A stretch of DNA of 64,000 nucleotides from Pomphorhynchus laevis (GCA_012934845.2 WNNJ02001536.1:1-64000); one strand, 5' to 3'; shown: positions 1 to 9,804, counted from the stretch's first letter. A program made the numbers and translations. The notes: generated from the letters alone by a model not told the origin.

Positions 1-633
1 TATCATTTGTAGGGTTATTTAAGAAAATCCTTATTATTATGATTACAGTGTTTATTTGAAAAAGGCAAAACGTCAACGAAATAATCGTTTTTATTGAATA
101 CGGTATCAAATAATTACACTTGAGAGCTATGCCTAACAATTCTTCATATATATTGCAAGTATAAATTAAAATCGATTTATAAGCTACTTACGCTTGGAAT
201 CACGCCATGACCAAAATATATACGAAATATGATTATTGGTCTCTACCAACAAAAAACAAAGAGTTATTCTTCAATTTTACGTTTCGCCTGTCGGCTTCTT
301 TAACCTGCCCTGGGATGATTCAGATTAAGGGTAGCTCTGTTTTTTGAGTTTAAACACTGTTTAAGCGTGTGTTAAGGTGGCTATGCATGATTATTAAAGT
401 CACGGTACTGATAAGCTCCGTTAGAGCGAAACGCATCTACCGTTGTAGAAGTTTGTCGTCACACATAGGATGACTGGGCATACGTAGCGACTTTGAATAT
501 TGCGAGAATAATTCGGTTATATTTCTTGGTCTGATGAGGATATATAAAATGCTGCCTGGTGTTTATGCCTCCTTGTGAGGAAAACATAATGATTTATTCA
601 CGAGTACACCGTTTGGTGTCCCAGGGCAGGTGT

Positions 634-640
<7 letters not shown>
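1..640 (+). repeat. Dispersed repeat, family A copy 1 with 5' extension
   Basis: Nearly identical to 52306-52943; only a few differences were seen over about 640 bp. The first ~310 bp are unique to these two copies. From about 313 the sequence joins the body shared with the copies at 32160-32505 (minus) and 35240-36125 (tandem pair). The body holds a hammerhead core, a CCTGGTGTTTATGCCTC segment and the 3' end GTGTAACAACA, followed by a (TA)n tract. No coding capacity was seen. The left end may continue outside the window. Confidence 0.85.
402..443 (+). ncRNA. Type I hammerhead ribozyme motif, family A (probably dead)
   Basis: Stem I ACGGTA (402-407) pairs with TACCGT (438-443). The core reads CTGATAA, stem II is GCTC/GAGC with a 5-nt loop, then GAAA, and a minimal stem III leads to the site ATC. 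The core G of CUGAUGA (G8) is A here. G8 is catalytic in hammerheads, so this copy is probably inactive. Confidence 0.75.

Positions 641-694
<54 letters not shown>
640..694. repeat. (TA)n microsatellite
   Basis: About 27 TA units directly after the 3' end of repeat A and directly before repeat B. Confidence 0.97.
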
Positions 695-697
<3 letters not shown>

Positions 698-990
698 GTA
701 GTGCACGGATGTGCTGAGTAAACAACGGTCCAGGATTTCTTACGAAATACGGCATTTATACTAAATGGTGTTGCTTGATAGACTGGACTTCGATTCACGA
801 CTTTCAGTCACCATGTCACTTCTAGACGACCACTTCAGCATCGAAATGATGAGTACCCGGCAACACTCATCAGTAGAATGAGGTACACACTGGTCGTTTC
901 GGTTGCCTGTGTGACATTGTGAATAAAGGCGTTTCCGACACTTTGCTTAATTGTCTGAGGCTTACGCTCTTAACCAGATCGAATTGCATA
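695..990. repeat. Dispersed repeat family B, copy 1
   Basis: Begins AATAGTAGTGCACGGATGTG and runs through GACTTTCAGTCACCATGTCA to AACCAGATCGAATTG. The same unit occurs at 34318-34770 and as three tandem units at 38877-39792. No coding capacity. It contains a long hairpin (GACCAGTG..., with its complement about 40 nt away). It also has CTGATGAG on the minus strand, but no properly placed GAAA, so no ribozyme is called. Confidence 0.8.
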
Positions 991-1005
991 TATATACATA
1001 TATAT

Positions 1006-1592
1006 AAATCGTTAAACAAATCAAATCAAGAATCGAGTAACATCAGCGATTTTTCTTTTATAGCACAATACAAGGGCTAAGCTTTCGGCGTAAAAGCCTT
1101 CTTCAGAGTCTGAAAATAAAACAATACTTGTCAAATAATGGGAATACAATTTCAATCAATGTAGGGTGAAAATACAATGTGATTATATATTAAAAAATAG
1201 TAAAGCGAAATGTATTGCTGGGGCACTAAGGTATATGGCAATCATGATTAGCATTTAATTGTGTATCGCTCATTAATTGGGCGATCCAATACTTCTCTCT
1301 GCTTTTCTTTGCCAATCATTTTTGAGATCAGATTCAACAATTGTTACAGACATTTGGTGTTGCGGGTTATCGATGCAGTGTTGTGCTGCGCCATCTCTAT
1401 TGCCCCGCTTTGCGCGTATGTCACATCTTATATTCATTCGAATATTTAAGGCGTTCGATGTCTCTCCCACGTAGCAGCATGGGCAGTTTGAGCACATGCA
1501 TACGTACACCGAGTTCTTTGTTTTGCATGAAGCTTTGCATCGGGTATTGTACGTTAGTCCAGTTACCGGACTGCTAAACATTCTTCCGACTG
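1006..1592 (-). repeat. PLE pLTR, downstream copy
   Basis: Direct repeat of 3821-4408. It contains the C-terminal GIY-YIG coding end, the 3' untranslated part and a hammerhead-like motif. Confidence 0.93.
1078..1106 (-). ncRNA. Hammerhead-like motif in PLE pLTR
   Basis: The minus strand reads CTGAAGA, then a short GGC/GCC stem with a TTTTAC loop, then GAAA and GCTTA. CUGAAGA fits the CUGANGA core. I could not pair a convincing stem I, so this is a degenerate or dimer-only form. PLEs are known to carry minimal hammerheads here. Confidence 0.5.
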
Positions 1593-1890
1593 CAACATAT
1601 TCACAGCACTTGCAGCGCTTATCCCCACATCTTTGCATTCCTTCCGATATTTTCAGCTTGTTTGTGAACAGTAAACGCCGTAGGGATTTACCACTTTTGT
1701 AGGCGACTTTAATCTTGACACCTGTTCCGCATATGGAATTACATGCGTTTAAGGCAGTCTTTAGATCCCGCTCAAGAGACAGTAGGGCTGGGTGGGTGTC
1801 AACTACTATATAGGGGATTTTGTCCTGGCCTTTGATCCTCACCTTTTTAGACAAAAGGATGTCCCTATCCATGCAACAAACCTCAGCCAA
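1273..1890 (-). CDS. PLE GIY-YIG endonuclease domain (C-terminal part)
   Basis: This is the C-terminal third of the PLE protein. A Cys-rich linker (CGDKRCKCC) precedes the GIY-YIG fold. The GIY position is VYVCMC, YIG is CYVGET, and a downstream Asn/Arg-rich helix (LNIRMNIR) follows, as in canonical Penelope endonucleases. The domain nicks target DNA to prime reverse transcription. Its C-terminal half is repeated as an orphan piece at 4089-4397 inside the upstream pLTR. It is in a different frame from the RT stretch, so it is not one continuous protein in this copy. Confidence 0.9.
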   Translation of the reverse strand: MAEVCCMDRDILLSKKVRIKGQDKIPYIVVDTHPALLSLERDLKTALNACNSICGTGVKIKVAYKSGKSLRRLLFTNKLKISEGMQRCGDKRCKCCEYVAVGRMFSSPVTGLTYNTRCKASCKTKNSVYVCMCSNCPCCYVGETSNALNIRMNIRCDIRAKRGNRDGAAQHCIDNPQHQMSVTIVESDLKNDWQRKAERSIGSPN

Positions 1891-1932
1891 TTGTCTTTGA
1901 ATTAGCTTTAAATGGTATCCTCTACACTCAAA

Positions 1933-3459
1933 TTATTTAGAAAGGGTTATGGCGGCTTCTGTGAATATCCTTGCTGTCGAGCATATTTTCTTAGCTCTGA
2001 TCAGTTCGTTTCTGATGATTAAACGTTTAATTCTCGAATGATGAGTACTCCTGGCATGTACCAGAGACCTAATTCCTTTGACCTTTCGGTGCATTGACGT
2101 TAACCATCCTGATACCAGGTCTTTCCTTAGCTCCACATCCAAAAAGTTAAGATTGTCTTGCATTCTATCAGACCTAGTGAACCTTAGCTCCGAAAATGCA
2201 TTTAGATCGGATAAGAACGATTCAAAATCCTCTTCACCATGGTCCCATACACCGAATATGTCGTCCACATAACGAATCCAAATGGAGGGTTTCAGATGAC
2301 GACTATTTATATATCTCTGTTCGATGTCGGCTACGTAAAGGCCTGCATAAGTTGGCCCTATAGGGCTTCCCATAGCAGTGCCACGTTTTTGCAGGTACAA
2401 TTTACCCTCGAACTCAAAGGTGTTAGATTCTATTGTAAGACGCAATAGTGTACTGAGGTGTTCAATTTCAGACTGACCGCATCTGTGTGTTTCCAAGATA
2501 CGCGCTACCGCGGCGATCCCGTTATTTGTTTCTATTGCGGTAAATAACGACTCTACATCCAATGTGAATAGTATGCTTGAGGGTTTGATGTGAGCTTTGC
2601 TATCCTCGAATTTTCTGATGAAATCGTCCGTGCTTTCAATAAATGATTGCGCTTTCTTCAGGATAGGGTAGAGTTTATTATGTAGGTGACGGGCCAATTT
2701 CTCAGTAGCAGTACCGCAGTTTCGAATTATTGGGCGGCCAGGGCACGGGTTTACATTTTTGTGTATCTTTGGGAGTAGGTACATGTGCCCAGGTATTGGT
2801 CTTGTTACGGTGAGATTGTTTCTAAGGGGCTTGTCTTTTATAAGGGTAGCTATAACAGTTTCAACCTCTTTAACGATGCCTGAGTGGTCCGCAAGTTCAA
2901 TCGCTTCATATGCATCACTTGACAGTTGGCGCATCCCCTCTTGTATGTATTGTTGCGTACCCCAAATAACTGTCTTACTCCCTTTATCAGCGGGTAGAAT
3001 CTTTATATCAGTATTCGCGTTTAGCTCTTTCAAGGCGTTTTTAAGCGTTTTATTTACATTCGTTTGACTTCGTGTGTTGGGTGTTAGGGTAACGTATTTT
3101 TGAATATCCGCATAGTTCGAAATTAATTCAAAAGATTTGATTGATGTGCCATCATTAGGAAGATTCTCAACTACACGATGAATTGATCCCTTTATGTTAC
3201 GAATTAACGGATAGCGTTCAAATTCCCTTGGTGCTGGTACAAATGACAGGCCAAGTGACAACAGCTCTTTTTGTTTGTCCGATAATGTAACCGTTGACAA
3301 GTTGACAACATTGCTTTCAACTGCATCCAGTACGACGTTGTTCAATTGTTTATAGTATGATCGGTGTCTATATATCCTGCAATGCCAAAGAGGGTAAAAG
3401 TGCAGTTCCTCAGTTGTTACTCTTCGACCTATACATCGACTCAGCTTCTGGTTTTGCAT
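1933..3459 (-). CDS. PLE reverse transcriptase
   Basis: A 508-residue stretch with PLE RT motifs in order: LPADKG near 155, YLLPKIHK near 227-234, GRPII near 241, LDVESLF (motif A Asp near 301), GTAMGSPIGP near 360-369, YVDD at about 397-400, and NFLDVEL near 438-444. The finger/palm layout and the motif wording match the Penelope/Poseidon/Neptune-type canonical PLEs. It makes cDNA by target-primed reverse transcription. The N-terminal extension of the protein lies at 3441-3695 in another frame, and the endonuclease is downstream at 1273-1890. Confidence 0.93.
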   Translation of the reverse strand: MQNQKLSRCIGRRVTTEELHFYPLWHCRIYRHRSYYKQLNNVVLDAVESNVVNLSTVTLSDKQKELLSLGLSFVPAPREFERYPLIRNIKGSIHRVVENLPNDGTSIKSFELISNYADIQKYVTLTPNTRSQTNVNKTLKNALKELNANTDIKILPADKGSKTVIWGTQQYIQEGMRQLSSDAYEAIELADHSGIVKEVETVIATLIKDKPLRNNLTVTRPIPGHMYLLPKIHKNVNPCPGRPIIRNCGTATEKLARHLHNKLYPILKKAQSFIESTDDFIRKFEDSKAHIKPSSILFTLDVESLFTAIETNNGIAAVARILETHRCGQSEIEHLSTLLRLTIESNTFEFEGKLYLQKRGTAMGSPIGPTYAGLYVADIEQRYINSRHLKPSIWIRYVDDIFGVWDHGEEDFESFLSDLNAFSELRFTRSDRMQDNLNFLDVELRKDLVSGWLTSMHRKVKGIRSLVHARSTHHSRIKRLIIRNELIRAKKICSTARIFTEAAITLSK

Positions 3460-3695
3460 TCGAGCAGTCGATTAAGTATACCTTTGTCGACGAAACCATC
3501 GTTGAAATTATATGCCAATGAGTAAAATTCCCACAGAATTCTAGTGAATTTGATTTCGGCATCATCGAGAACTTGTTTCCATCTGGTGAGTAAAGTGTCC
3601 ATTCTTTTGGCTGGTATTAGATTGCGGTTAACCTGCATAGACTTTTTTATTTTCAATCCTTTTGTGTGAATCCCATTTTTGATACAAAATGACAA
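3441..3695 (-). CDS. PLE N-terminal segment
   Basis: An 84-residue stretch directly upstream of and overlapping the RT stretch. It is basic, contains RWKQVLDDAEIKF, and no catalytic motif was seen. The position fits the poorly conserved N-terminal part of a PLE protein. The listed start is not an ATG, so the true start is unknown. Confidence 0.6.
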   Translation of the reverse strand: MSFCIKNGIHTKGLKIKKSMQVNRNLIPAKRMDTLLTRWKQVLDDAEIKFTRILWEFYSLAYNFNDGFVDKGILNRLLECKTRS

Positions 3696-3820
3696 GTATC
3701 GTGCGTGTGCTAATGATTTCGTTCGCTGTGTTGTTTGCGAGGTCGGTTGTTCGACACTTTCGAAATATTAAATATTATTGTCAAATCGAACTCGAGAGCC
3801 CATTGAGGCTGCTTTCAAAT

Positions 3821-4408
3821 AAATCGTTAAACAAATCAAATCAAGAATCGAGTAACATCAGCGATTTTTCTTTTATAGCACAATACAAGGGCTAAGCTTT
3901 CGGCGTAAAAGCCTTCTTCAGAGTCTGAAAATAAAACAATACTTGTCAAATAATGGGAAATACAATTTCAATCAATGTAGGGTGAAAATACAATGTGATT
4001 ATATATTAAAAAATAGTAAAGCGAAATGTATTGCTGGGGCACTAAGGTATATGGCAATCATGATTAGCATTTAATTGTGTATCGCTCATTAATTGGGCGA
4101 TCCAATACTTCTCTCTGCTTTTCTTTGCCAATCATTTTTGAGATCAGATTCAACAATTGTTACAGACATTTGGTGTTGCGGGTTATCGATGCAGTGTTGT
4201 GCTGCGCCATCTCTATTGCCCCGCTTTGCGCGTATGTCACATCTTATATTCATTCGAATATTTAAGGCGTTCGATGTCTCTCCCACGTAGCAGCATGGGC
4301 AGTTTGAGCACATGCATACGTACACCGAGTTCTTTGTTTTGCATGAAGCTTTGCATCGGGTATTGTACGTTAGTCCAGTTACCGGACTGCTAAACATTCT
4401 TTCGACTG
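3821..4408 (-). repeat. PLE pLTR, upstream copy
   Basis: Direct repeat of 1006-1592 at a constant offset of about 2815 bp. It includes an orphan GIY-YIG C-terminal coding piece (4089-4397) and a hammerhead-like motif at 3893-3921. Confidence 0.93.
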
Positions 4409-4557
4409 TGCTAGGTCACACTTTCGCATTGAAAACCAGCTACAGAATCCTTCCTTCATGATATCAAATTCCATACACCCTAGGGTGTATGGAATTGGAT
4501 ATCATGAAGGAAGGATTCTGTAGCTGGTTTTCAATGCGAAAGTCACCTCGTGTGACC
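4409..4557. repeat. Near-perfect palindrome of SINE 3' tails
   Basis: The arms meet at CCCTAGGG (centre 4481/4482), and each is about 72 bp. Each arm is the 3' tail of the SINE seen at 4740-5010, ending GTGACCTAGCA. The right arm carries a few extra bases near its end. It abuts the 5' edge of the PLE. Confidence 0.9.
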
Positions 4558-4739
4558 TAGCAACTATTCATTACATAAATAAGCATCTATCAAAGGATCA
4601 CCAGTCCCGATTTCAATCGATCTTCATGATCTCATACGATAAAATCTATAATAAGCATGCCAGAGAGCATCTTGGACAATGCAGTTTCTGGAGATCATGA
4701 TGGAAGGTTTCATATACTGTGTGAAATCTGGTATTCCTG

Positions 4740-5010
4740 GATTCGTAGCCTAGCAGTCAAAAGCGCAAGCCAAGTACGGAGAGCGACAGCTCGAATCTCG
4801 GATAAGTCAAATTTCAAAAGGCGAAGAGTTGGTAGTTAGCCTTCTGATGATCCCGGGGCTACCAACATGTGGCAAAAAGCGGGCGAAACGAAAACGGCTG
4901 TGGCAATGTGGCCGTTAGTAGTCAGGGTGTATGGAATTGGATATCATGAAGGAAGGATTCTGTAGCTGGTTTTCAATGCGAAAGTCACCTCGTGTGACCT
5001 AGCAACTATA
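4740..5010 (+). mobile_element. tRNA-like SINE with hammerhead-like core, copy 1
   Basis: The head resembles a tRNA. TAGCCTAGCAG near 4746-4756 resembles an A box, and AGCTCGAATCT near 4788-4798 resembles a B box (GGTTCGAATCC type). The body holds a hammerhead-like core (4838-4928), and the tail ends in GTGACCTAGCAAC. A second copy lies at 35000-35238 in reverse. This layout (pol III promoter plus hammerhead) resembles the schistosome Sm-alpha family. Identity to it is not shown. Confidence 0.75.
4838..4928 (+). ncRNA. Hammerhead-like motif in SINE
   Basis: CTGATGA at 4844-4850, stem II CCCG/CGGG with a large loop, GAAA at 4885-4888, an internal stem III helix AACGGC/GCCGTT, and a candidate site GTC at 4921-4923. 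Stem I is GCCTT with AGGGT (5 bp, including wobble pairs). The second copy (35000-35238) has CTGACGA and a perfect 5-bp GCCCG/CGGGC stem II, which supports the structure. Confidence 0.6.
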
Positions 5011-5017
5011 CATTATA

Positions 5018-5054
5018 TATAATAGTAGTGCACGGATGTGCTGAGTAAACAACG
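5018..5054. repeat. Short repeat B fragment
   Basis: TAATAGTAGTGCACGGATG and a few more bases, cut off by the (TA)n tract. Confidence 0.7.

Positions 5055-5148
<94 letters not shown>
5055..5148. repeat. (TA)n microsatellite
   Basis: About 45 TA units with one early irregularity. Confidence 0.97.
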
Positions 5149-5153
<5 letters not shown>

Positions 5154-5267
5154 ACGGCATATTCTAATCGGTGTGACTCAGGATTGATAAAATCAATTCT
5201 TTCCATATATAAATGTAGATATTAACTAACCGAGCCAAATCAAAAACAAAATGACAAAATGTATATT

Positions 5268-5285
5268 TTTTAAAGCTTTCGGCGT

Positions 5286-5332
<47 letters not shown>
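5268..5332. repeat. PLE pLTR scrap and (TA)n microsatellite
   Basis: AAAGCTTTCGGCGTGAGAT matches the GAAA half of the PLE hammerhead-like motif (minus strand). It runs straight into (TA)n at 5288-5332. Confidence 0.6.
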
Positions 5333-5337
<5 letters not shown>

Positions 5338-5900
5338 CTAAGGCTATTAATATATTACATCCTGATAATCAGTTTTGGATATTCGTTCTCTGTGTGACCG
5401 GGCTGGTTTATATGAAATGTTATGCTGAAAGCTGATTTGTTAACATTATACAATGTTCAAAGTTGATTAGCTTGGAGTAGAGTTCTTTGAATATTGCTTG
5501 GTGTTTCAAATCATTTTTAAATTATTTAAGATATTTATGGAACTCTGGTCACACACTGATCATAATCAAACTCAACTGACATGATATTTTATGGAGTATT
5601 AGTATTCATTCACAACAATAGTCGATTCGATTTTGCTAGACAAAAAATGTCCAAAATTCATTTGTATCTCAGTATCGATCTTATCATGCATTATTTTTTA
5701 GTTATCCAGCAAGTCGAAATATACTTTAAAAAAGTGAATTTGGCTTATTATATTAACTAAGGAATGACAAACGTCAAATTCTAAATTAATTTTATGGTGA
5801 TCCACTAAAATAAGCACAAGCTAGTGAACATCATTAATTACAAAAAACATTTAGGCTTTAAATCAAAAAAATTAGGCTGGAAAATACTAGATACGTTTTT
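5333..5900. other. No feature recognised
   Basis: AT-rich sequence without a recognisable gene, repeat or structured element. Confidence 0.6.
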
Positions 5901-5998
5901 CCAAAGTCATTTAATCTAGAAGAAATTACAGATACAAAGGAAGCGAGGAAAGATGTATGAAGAGGGAGAGAAGACAATTTGTAGAAGAGGAGGAGAGA

Positions 5999-6301
5999 TC
6001 ATCGATAAGATGAGAAGGAGAATAAGTAAAGTATAATATCAGCAGCATATTGCATGATGCAGAAGTTATGATTACATGTAATGTCGGAGATATCGTCAAG
6101 GAGAAGAAAAAGAAATAGGTCGAGTACAGAACCTTGAGGAATGCCATATGATATAAGAAGGGGTATATGAATAGCCATTGGAATATATACGAAAAGATCG
6201 TTCAGTAAGATAAGAGGAGAACCAGGATACAGTAGTAGGAGAAAATCTATAGTTATGGCGAAGGTGATCAAGGAAGATTGAATAATCAACAAGGTAAACA
6301 C
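5999..6301 (-). pseudogene. LINE reverse transcriptase fragment
   Basis: Carries YGIPQGSVLDLFLFLLLDD and QYAADI, which correspond to RT motifs GVPQGSVLGPLLFLLYINDI and QYADD. One catalytic Asp is replaced by Ala (YAAD). It is about 100 residues of a much longer protein and clearly inactive. It sits downstream of a separate LINE 3' end. Confidence 0.8.
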
Positions 6302-6446
6302 GAAAGAAAGACCGAGGGGAATATATGAGATGCTGGATTTTTACATCACGAGCAAGAAGTTAGTCAGGATAAACTTCGTGGCAGATCAACCATGTAGAGT
6401 GGTGAGATCGGAAAGCACATTGGAAAGAAGGATAGAGTTTGGACGA

Positions 6447-6840
6447 AGAAAAATAATAATAATTTATTTAATGTGGCAAATGCGTGACAGCTACACGCTT
6501 ACAAGTCCACTAAAAATACACAGCAGAAGTCGTACATGCTTATTAATTAATTGTTTAAATGACATCGGATTTGGCGTTTGAAGCACAGCATTGATGTTGA
6601 CTTCCAGATATGAATGGGCAGATGATTCCACGAGATAAGAGCAGTCACAGCGAAGGATCGGAAGCCAAAAGAGATAGAGTAGTTCGGGACATGTAAAAGA
6701 AGAGAATTACGGGAACGCAAGGAACAGTAAACAGCACGAGAATTGTCGAGAAAATGAAGGTTGAGAAATGAAGGGGTATAAAAAGTTAAGGCGAAAAGCA
6801 ATGATAAGAAGACGAATTTGAACACGACAATAAATTGTAT
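6447..6840 (-). mobile_element. LINE 3' end fragment
   Basis: On the minus strand this encodes LPIHIWKSTSMLCFKRQIR, the usual LINE C-terminus, then a short 3' UTR and an AAT-rich tail at 6447. The matching piece is at 22771-23092 on the other strand. Confidence 0.8.
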
Positions 6841-8599
6841 GCATTTATTAAATAGGTGTTAACCTGGTTCAACACAAGACGTTCAATAAGTTATAAGATA
6901 CTTGAACGGTTAGGAATAGAGCGATATGATGAAGGCAGCAAAATGTAGAGGGAGAGCTTCTTGAGTAGCATTCAAAGTATAGCGAATTTCCAAGCAAGAG
7001 GAAAATAGCCATTACAAATAATAAACATCGTCGATACTGGAGGAAAATTAAAGAGTTCAGTCGGACAAATATCCAGTAAAGAAGGCGAAATACAAAAAAA
7101 ACTAAATGTCAAGGGTAGTTGAATCGAGCTTCGATTGAATATAAACAGAAAATTTACATGAATCGAGAGTGTTAACAGAAGTGGAACGCGAGAGTATAGT
7201 GTTGAGAATATTTCAATTAGATCCTGAATTAGAAAATAGAATATTGTTCTTCCAAAATAGCAGACTTACTGCGAATGAGAGAACGGTGAAATCTACGAAA
7301 AGCTAAAAAATATCAATGAGGTTAGAAGTGGGATAATGCTTGAGGTAACAAAGGTAGGTTCTAGACTAACGGCGTAGAAGACACTTCGAACGCATACAGT
7401 CAGAGTCAAAGCATTGTGCATAGTACGTTTGATGTGTAGTAAAACGTTTGTAGAGAAGAATTATGTCGAGTATAGAAGAGAGATCAGAATCAAAGAGATT
7501 ATGCAGATAGTCCGGATGTTTGATAGTGAAAGACGAGGACACGAGAGAAGATACAATTATTAGAGAACCAACAATAAGAAGATCGATATGTTTTCACTGT
7601 TTACGGATAATAGGTGATGCAGAGAAATTAGAGCGTAGAATAGGAAGAGATAGAGGTTGACAAGAAAATTGTCACAAAAAGTATTAGATGAAGAACTGGA
7701 TCCAAGACAATACGGAAGATACATATTCAACGAGGATTGAAAGGAAAACGTTCAAAGGTTTGTAAAACAAAAGGAGCAGTTAACCGATGAAGAAGCAGAG
7801 AAAGATGAGATAGGGTAATAAGGCCACAATGTTTACTTGATTAATCAATATTAGACGAATGAATACACAACTTGTCGATTTATATACTAATCGAAAAAAT
7901 GTAGCCGTCGAACCGAGATGCCACTACTATCAAGAGGCCAGAATTTAGTGAGGCGAAGAGTATTCAAAGACTGTCAAGTACTGAGTTGATTTATTTCGCA
8001 ATGGAGCGGATGTTTAGTAGGCCGAGATGGAATAAAGAGATAGTCAGAGAAGAAGACAACGAGGGAAAGTGGTATCCATCGAATTTTGGGTAGGAGCCGG
8101 AAGACACGAAAATTTCCATCAATCTGTATGATGGCTAGGAAAAATTACCCGATGCGCTCATAAATAAGTTTTTCATTGCGAGCAGATGCGAGGTTGCAAT
8201 GCTAGATAGAGCAATGAGGAAACATTCTATTATTCGCGGTAGAAGATAATAGTACAAAGCGTCTGGACAGAATGGAAGAGGCTTGGAAGCGATATTTTAG
8301 GACAACTTTAAATAAAGGAGGGTAGGTGGCATCACTGGAGAGAGATCTTTAACGAAAGAGAGATAAGGGTTTGATTTTATTAAAAAGTGAGGCGTGTTTT
8401 ACAAGAGTTAAGTTTAAGAATTGAACAGAAGGCGTTAACCTCGTTGTGAAGACGAGATTGTACTTGATCAGAATAACAAAGAGGTATATATATTTTAAAA
8501 TGATGAAACGATCGCCAGAAGCGTGACGTTTACGAACATCAGAGAGTTAGGAGTGCGTGGTGGGGCAGACGTGAATGAATTGTACAGGATAATGAAGAT

Positions 8600-9075
8600 G
8601 GAAAACAATATATTATTTTACTTATAAGCTTGAATGTGCCGATTCGACAAATGAATTAAGAGCATGTTGTGAATGTGGGGATCTATGTAAGTTCATTCGT
8701 TTAAAGGGTTGGGTTAGCCACAAAGGAACTGACATACAACGTGATATGGTTAGATTATTAACCAATGACATATGTAGTTGGCTAACAATCTGTATTATTG
8801 GCGGGAACATCTGTATTTGGCCCAGACGTGAATGAAAGTAGCTGTAATATAGGTAGCTGAAAAAGGAACTGGCATATAATGTGATGTAGTTAAATTATTA
8901 GCGGGACCATTTGTATTTGGTCCCGACGTGAATAAAGGTAGCTGTATTTGGCCCTGGCATGAATGAATATATCTGTATTTAATCTGACGTGAATGAATGT
9001 AGCTGTATTTGGCCTCGACGTGAATGTAGGAAGCTGTATTTGGCCTGGCGGTATTTAGCGTGGTCAAATACATGC
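8600..9075. repeat. Degenerate tandem repeats
   Basis: Imperfect units of about 32 bp around GCTGTATTTGGCC and GACGTGAATGAATG. They are embedded in two larger diverged copies that contain GGAACTGACATA and GTGATATGGTTAGATTATTA. The short frames here follow the repeats, and no gene is called. Confidence 0.7.
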
Positions 9076-9780
9076 TAATAGTGTATTTCCTCCGATGAAA
9101 TTTGATTATCTAGTGTATCTTATTCTCATAACTGACTATTCTTGGTTTATAAATATACTCATACAATATAAAACTATACATTCTGAAGATCGCAAACAAT
9201 ATAAGACAATTGCTAATATTACCATATAAAGGAAACTGGACAAAGGAAACTAGAAACTTACACTTAAAATAGAGCTTACTGATTATAATTTCGGTTTTGA
9301 AGATTACAAACAATAGAAAATAATTGCTAATATTGCAGAACAACCTTGAACTTATGGGTGGTCGAAGAAATAACATAAAATCTGTTGACACGTCAAACTC
9401 TATCAGGTTCAGTGTTCCATGACTAAATGTCGTGTTTGGACATCTGTAGTGTGTGACATTCTTAAAACAAAATATGACTAGGCATGTGGTTTTTGCTCTG
9501 CTAAACTAGTATTTTCAAAAATAATAGATTGTCCTCTGATTTGACGTGGTCAAACGTTTTCTCGGGAAATAACATGGAAGTAGCTATAACAAATGGAAAT
9601 AATGATGCGATTATACTTACAAAAAAAACAAGAAAGTTGTAGTATTTAAAGAACAACCTATAGTCTCGGCTGCACATATTGAAGCTTCGGACTGTGAAAA
9701 TAGTGGGGTTACAAATGAACGTCGATCAGAATCATCTGTATTATTCCCTAAAAACACTGCTTTTAATGCTTCTGATCATG
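9076..9780. other. No feature recognised
   Basis: AT-rich. Short frames without recognisable domains. Confidence 0.55.
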
Positions 9781-9804
9781 ACTCGATTTTAGGATAAAAA
9801 AGAA

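Larger units (their letters stand above)
1006..4408 (-). mobile_element. Penelope-like element (RT then C-terminal GIY-YIG) with terminal pLTR repeats
   Basis: On the minus strand the order is pLTR (4408-3821), N-terminal segment, reverse transcriptase, linker with Cys cluster, GIY-YIG endonuclease, pLTR (1592-1006). The two pLTRs are 587 and 588 bp and almost identical, so the copy looks young. As is usual for PLEs, the upstream pLTR carries the 3' end of the coding region, giving a partial tandem arrangement. The reading frame is split over three stretches, so this copy looks defective. It lies between repeat B and a SINE palindrome. Confidence 0.92.
5900..8560 (-). mobile_element. CR1/Rex-like LINE relics, composite
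   Basis: The minus strand shows, in degraded form, an APE-endonuclease start (GLLNIRSIAK near 8010-7980), an RT N-terminal region (FPLAWKFAIL, ERLVLNQVNTYL near 7000-6860), a LINE 3' end with an AAT-type tail (6840-6447), and an RT piece (5999-6301). The order shows at least two LINE copies joined or nested. All are heavily decayed, with many stops. Confidence 0.75.

Noticed and set aside
695-990. Repeat B as a hammerhead ribozyme
   Set aside because: CTGATGAG is present on the minus strand, but the only nearby GAAAC stands before it. The segment between cannot form stem III, a cleavage triplet and stem I. A plain hairpin explains the pairing better.
4740-4800. True tRNA gene in the SINE head
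   Set aside because: Only box-like similarity. No complete cloverleaf or acceptor stem could be drawn.
8600-9075. CRISPR-like array
   Set aside because: Units are imperfect, spacing is irregular and the sequence is eukaryotic. No cas genes.
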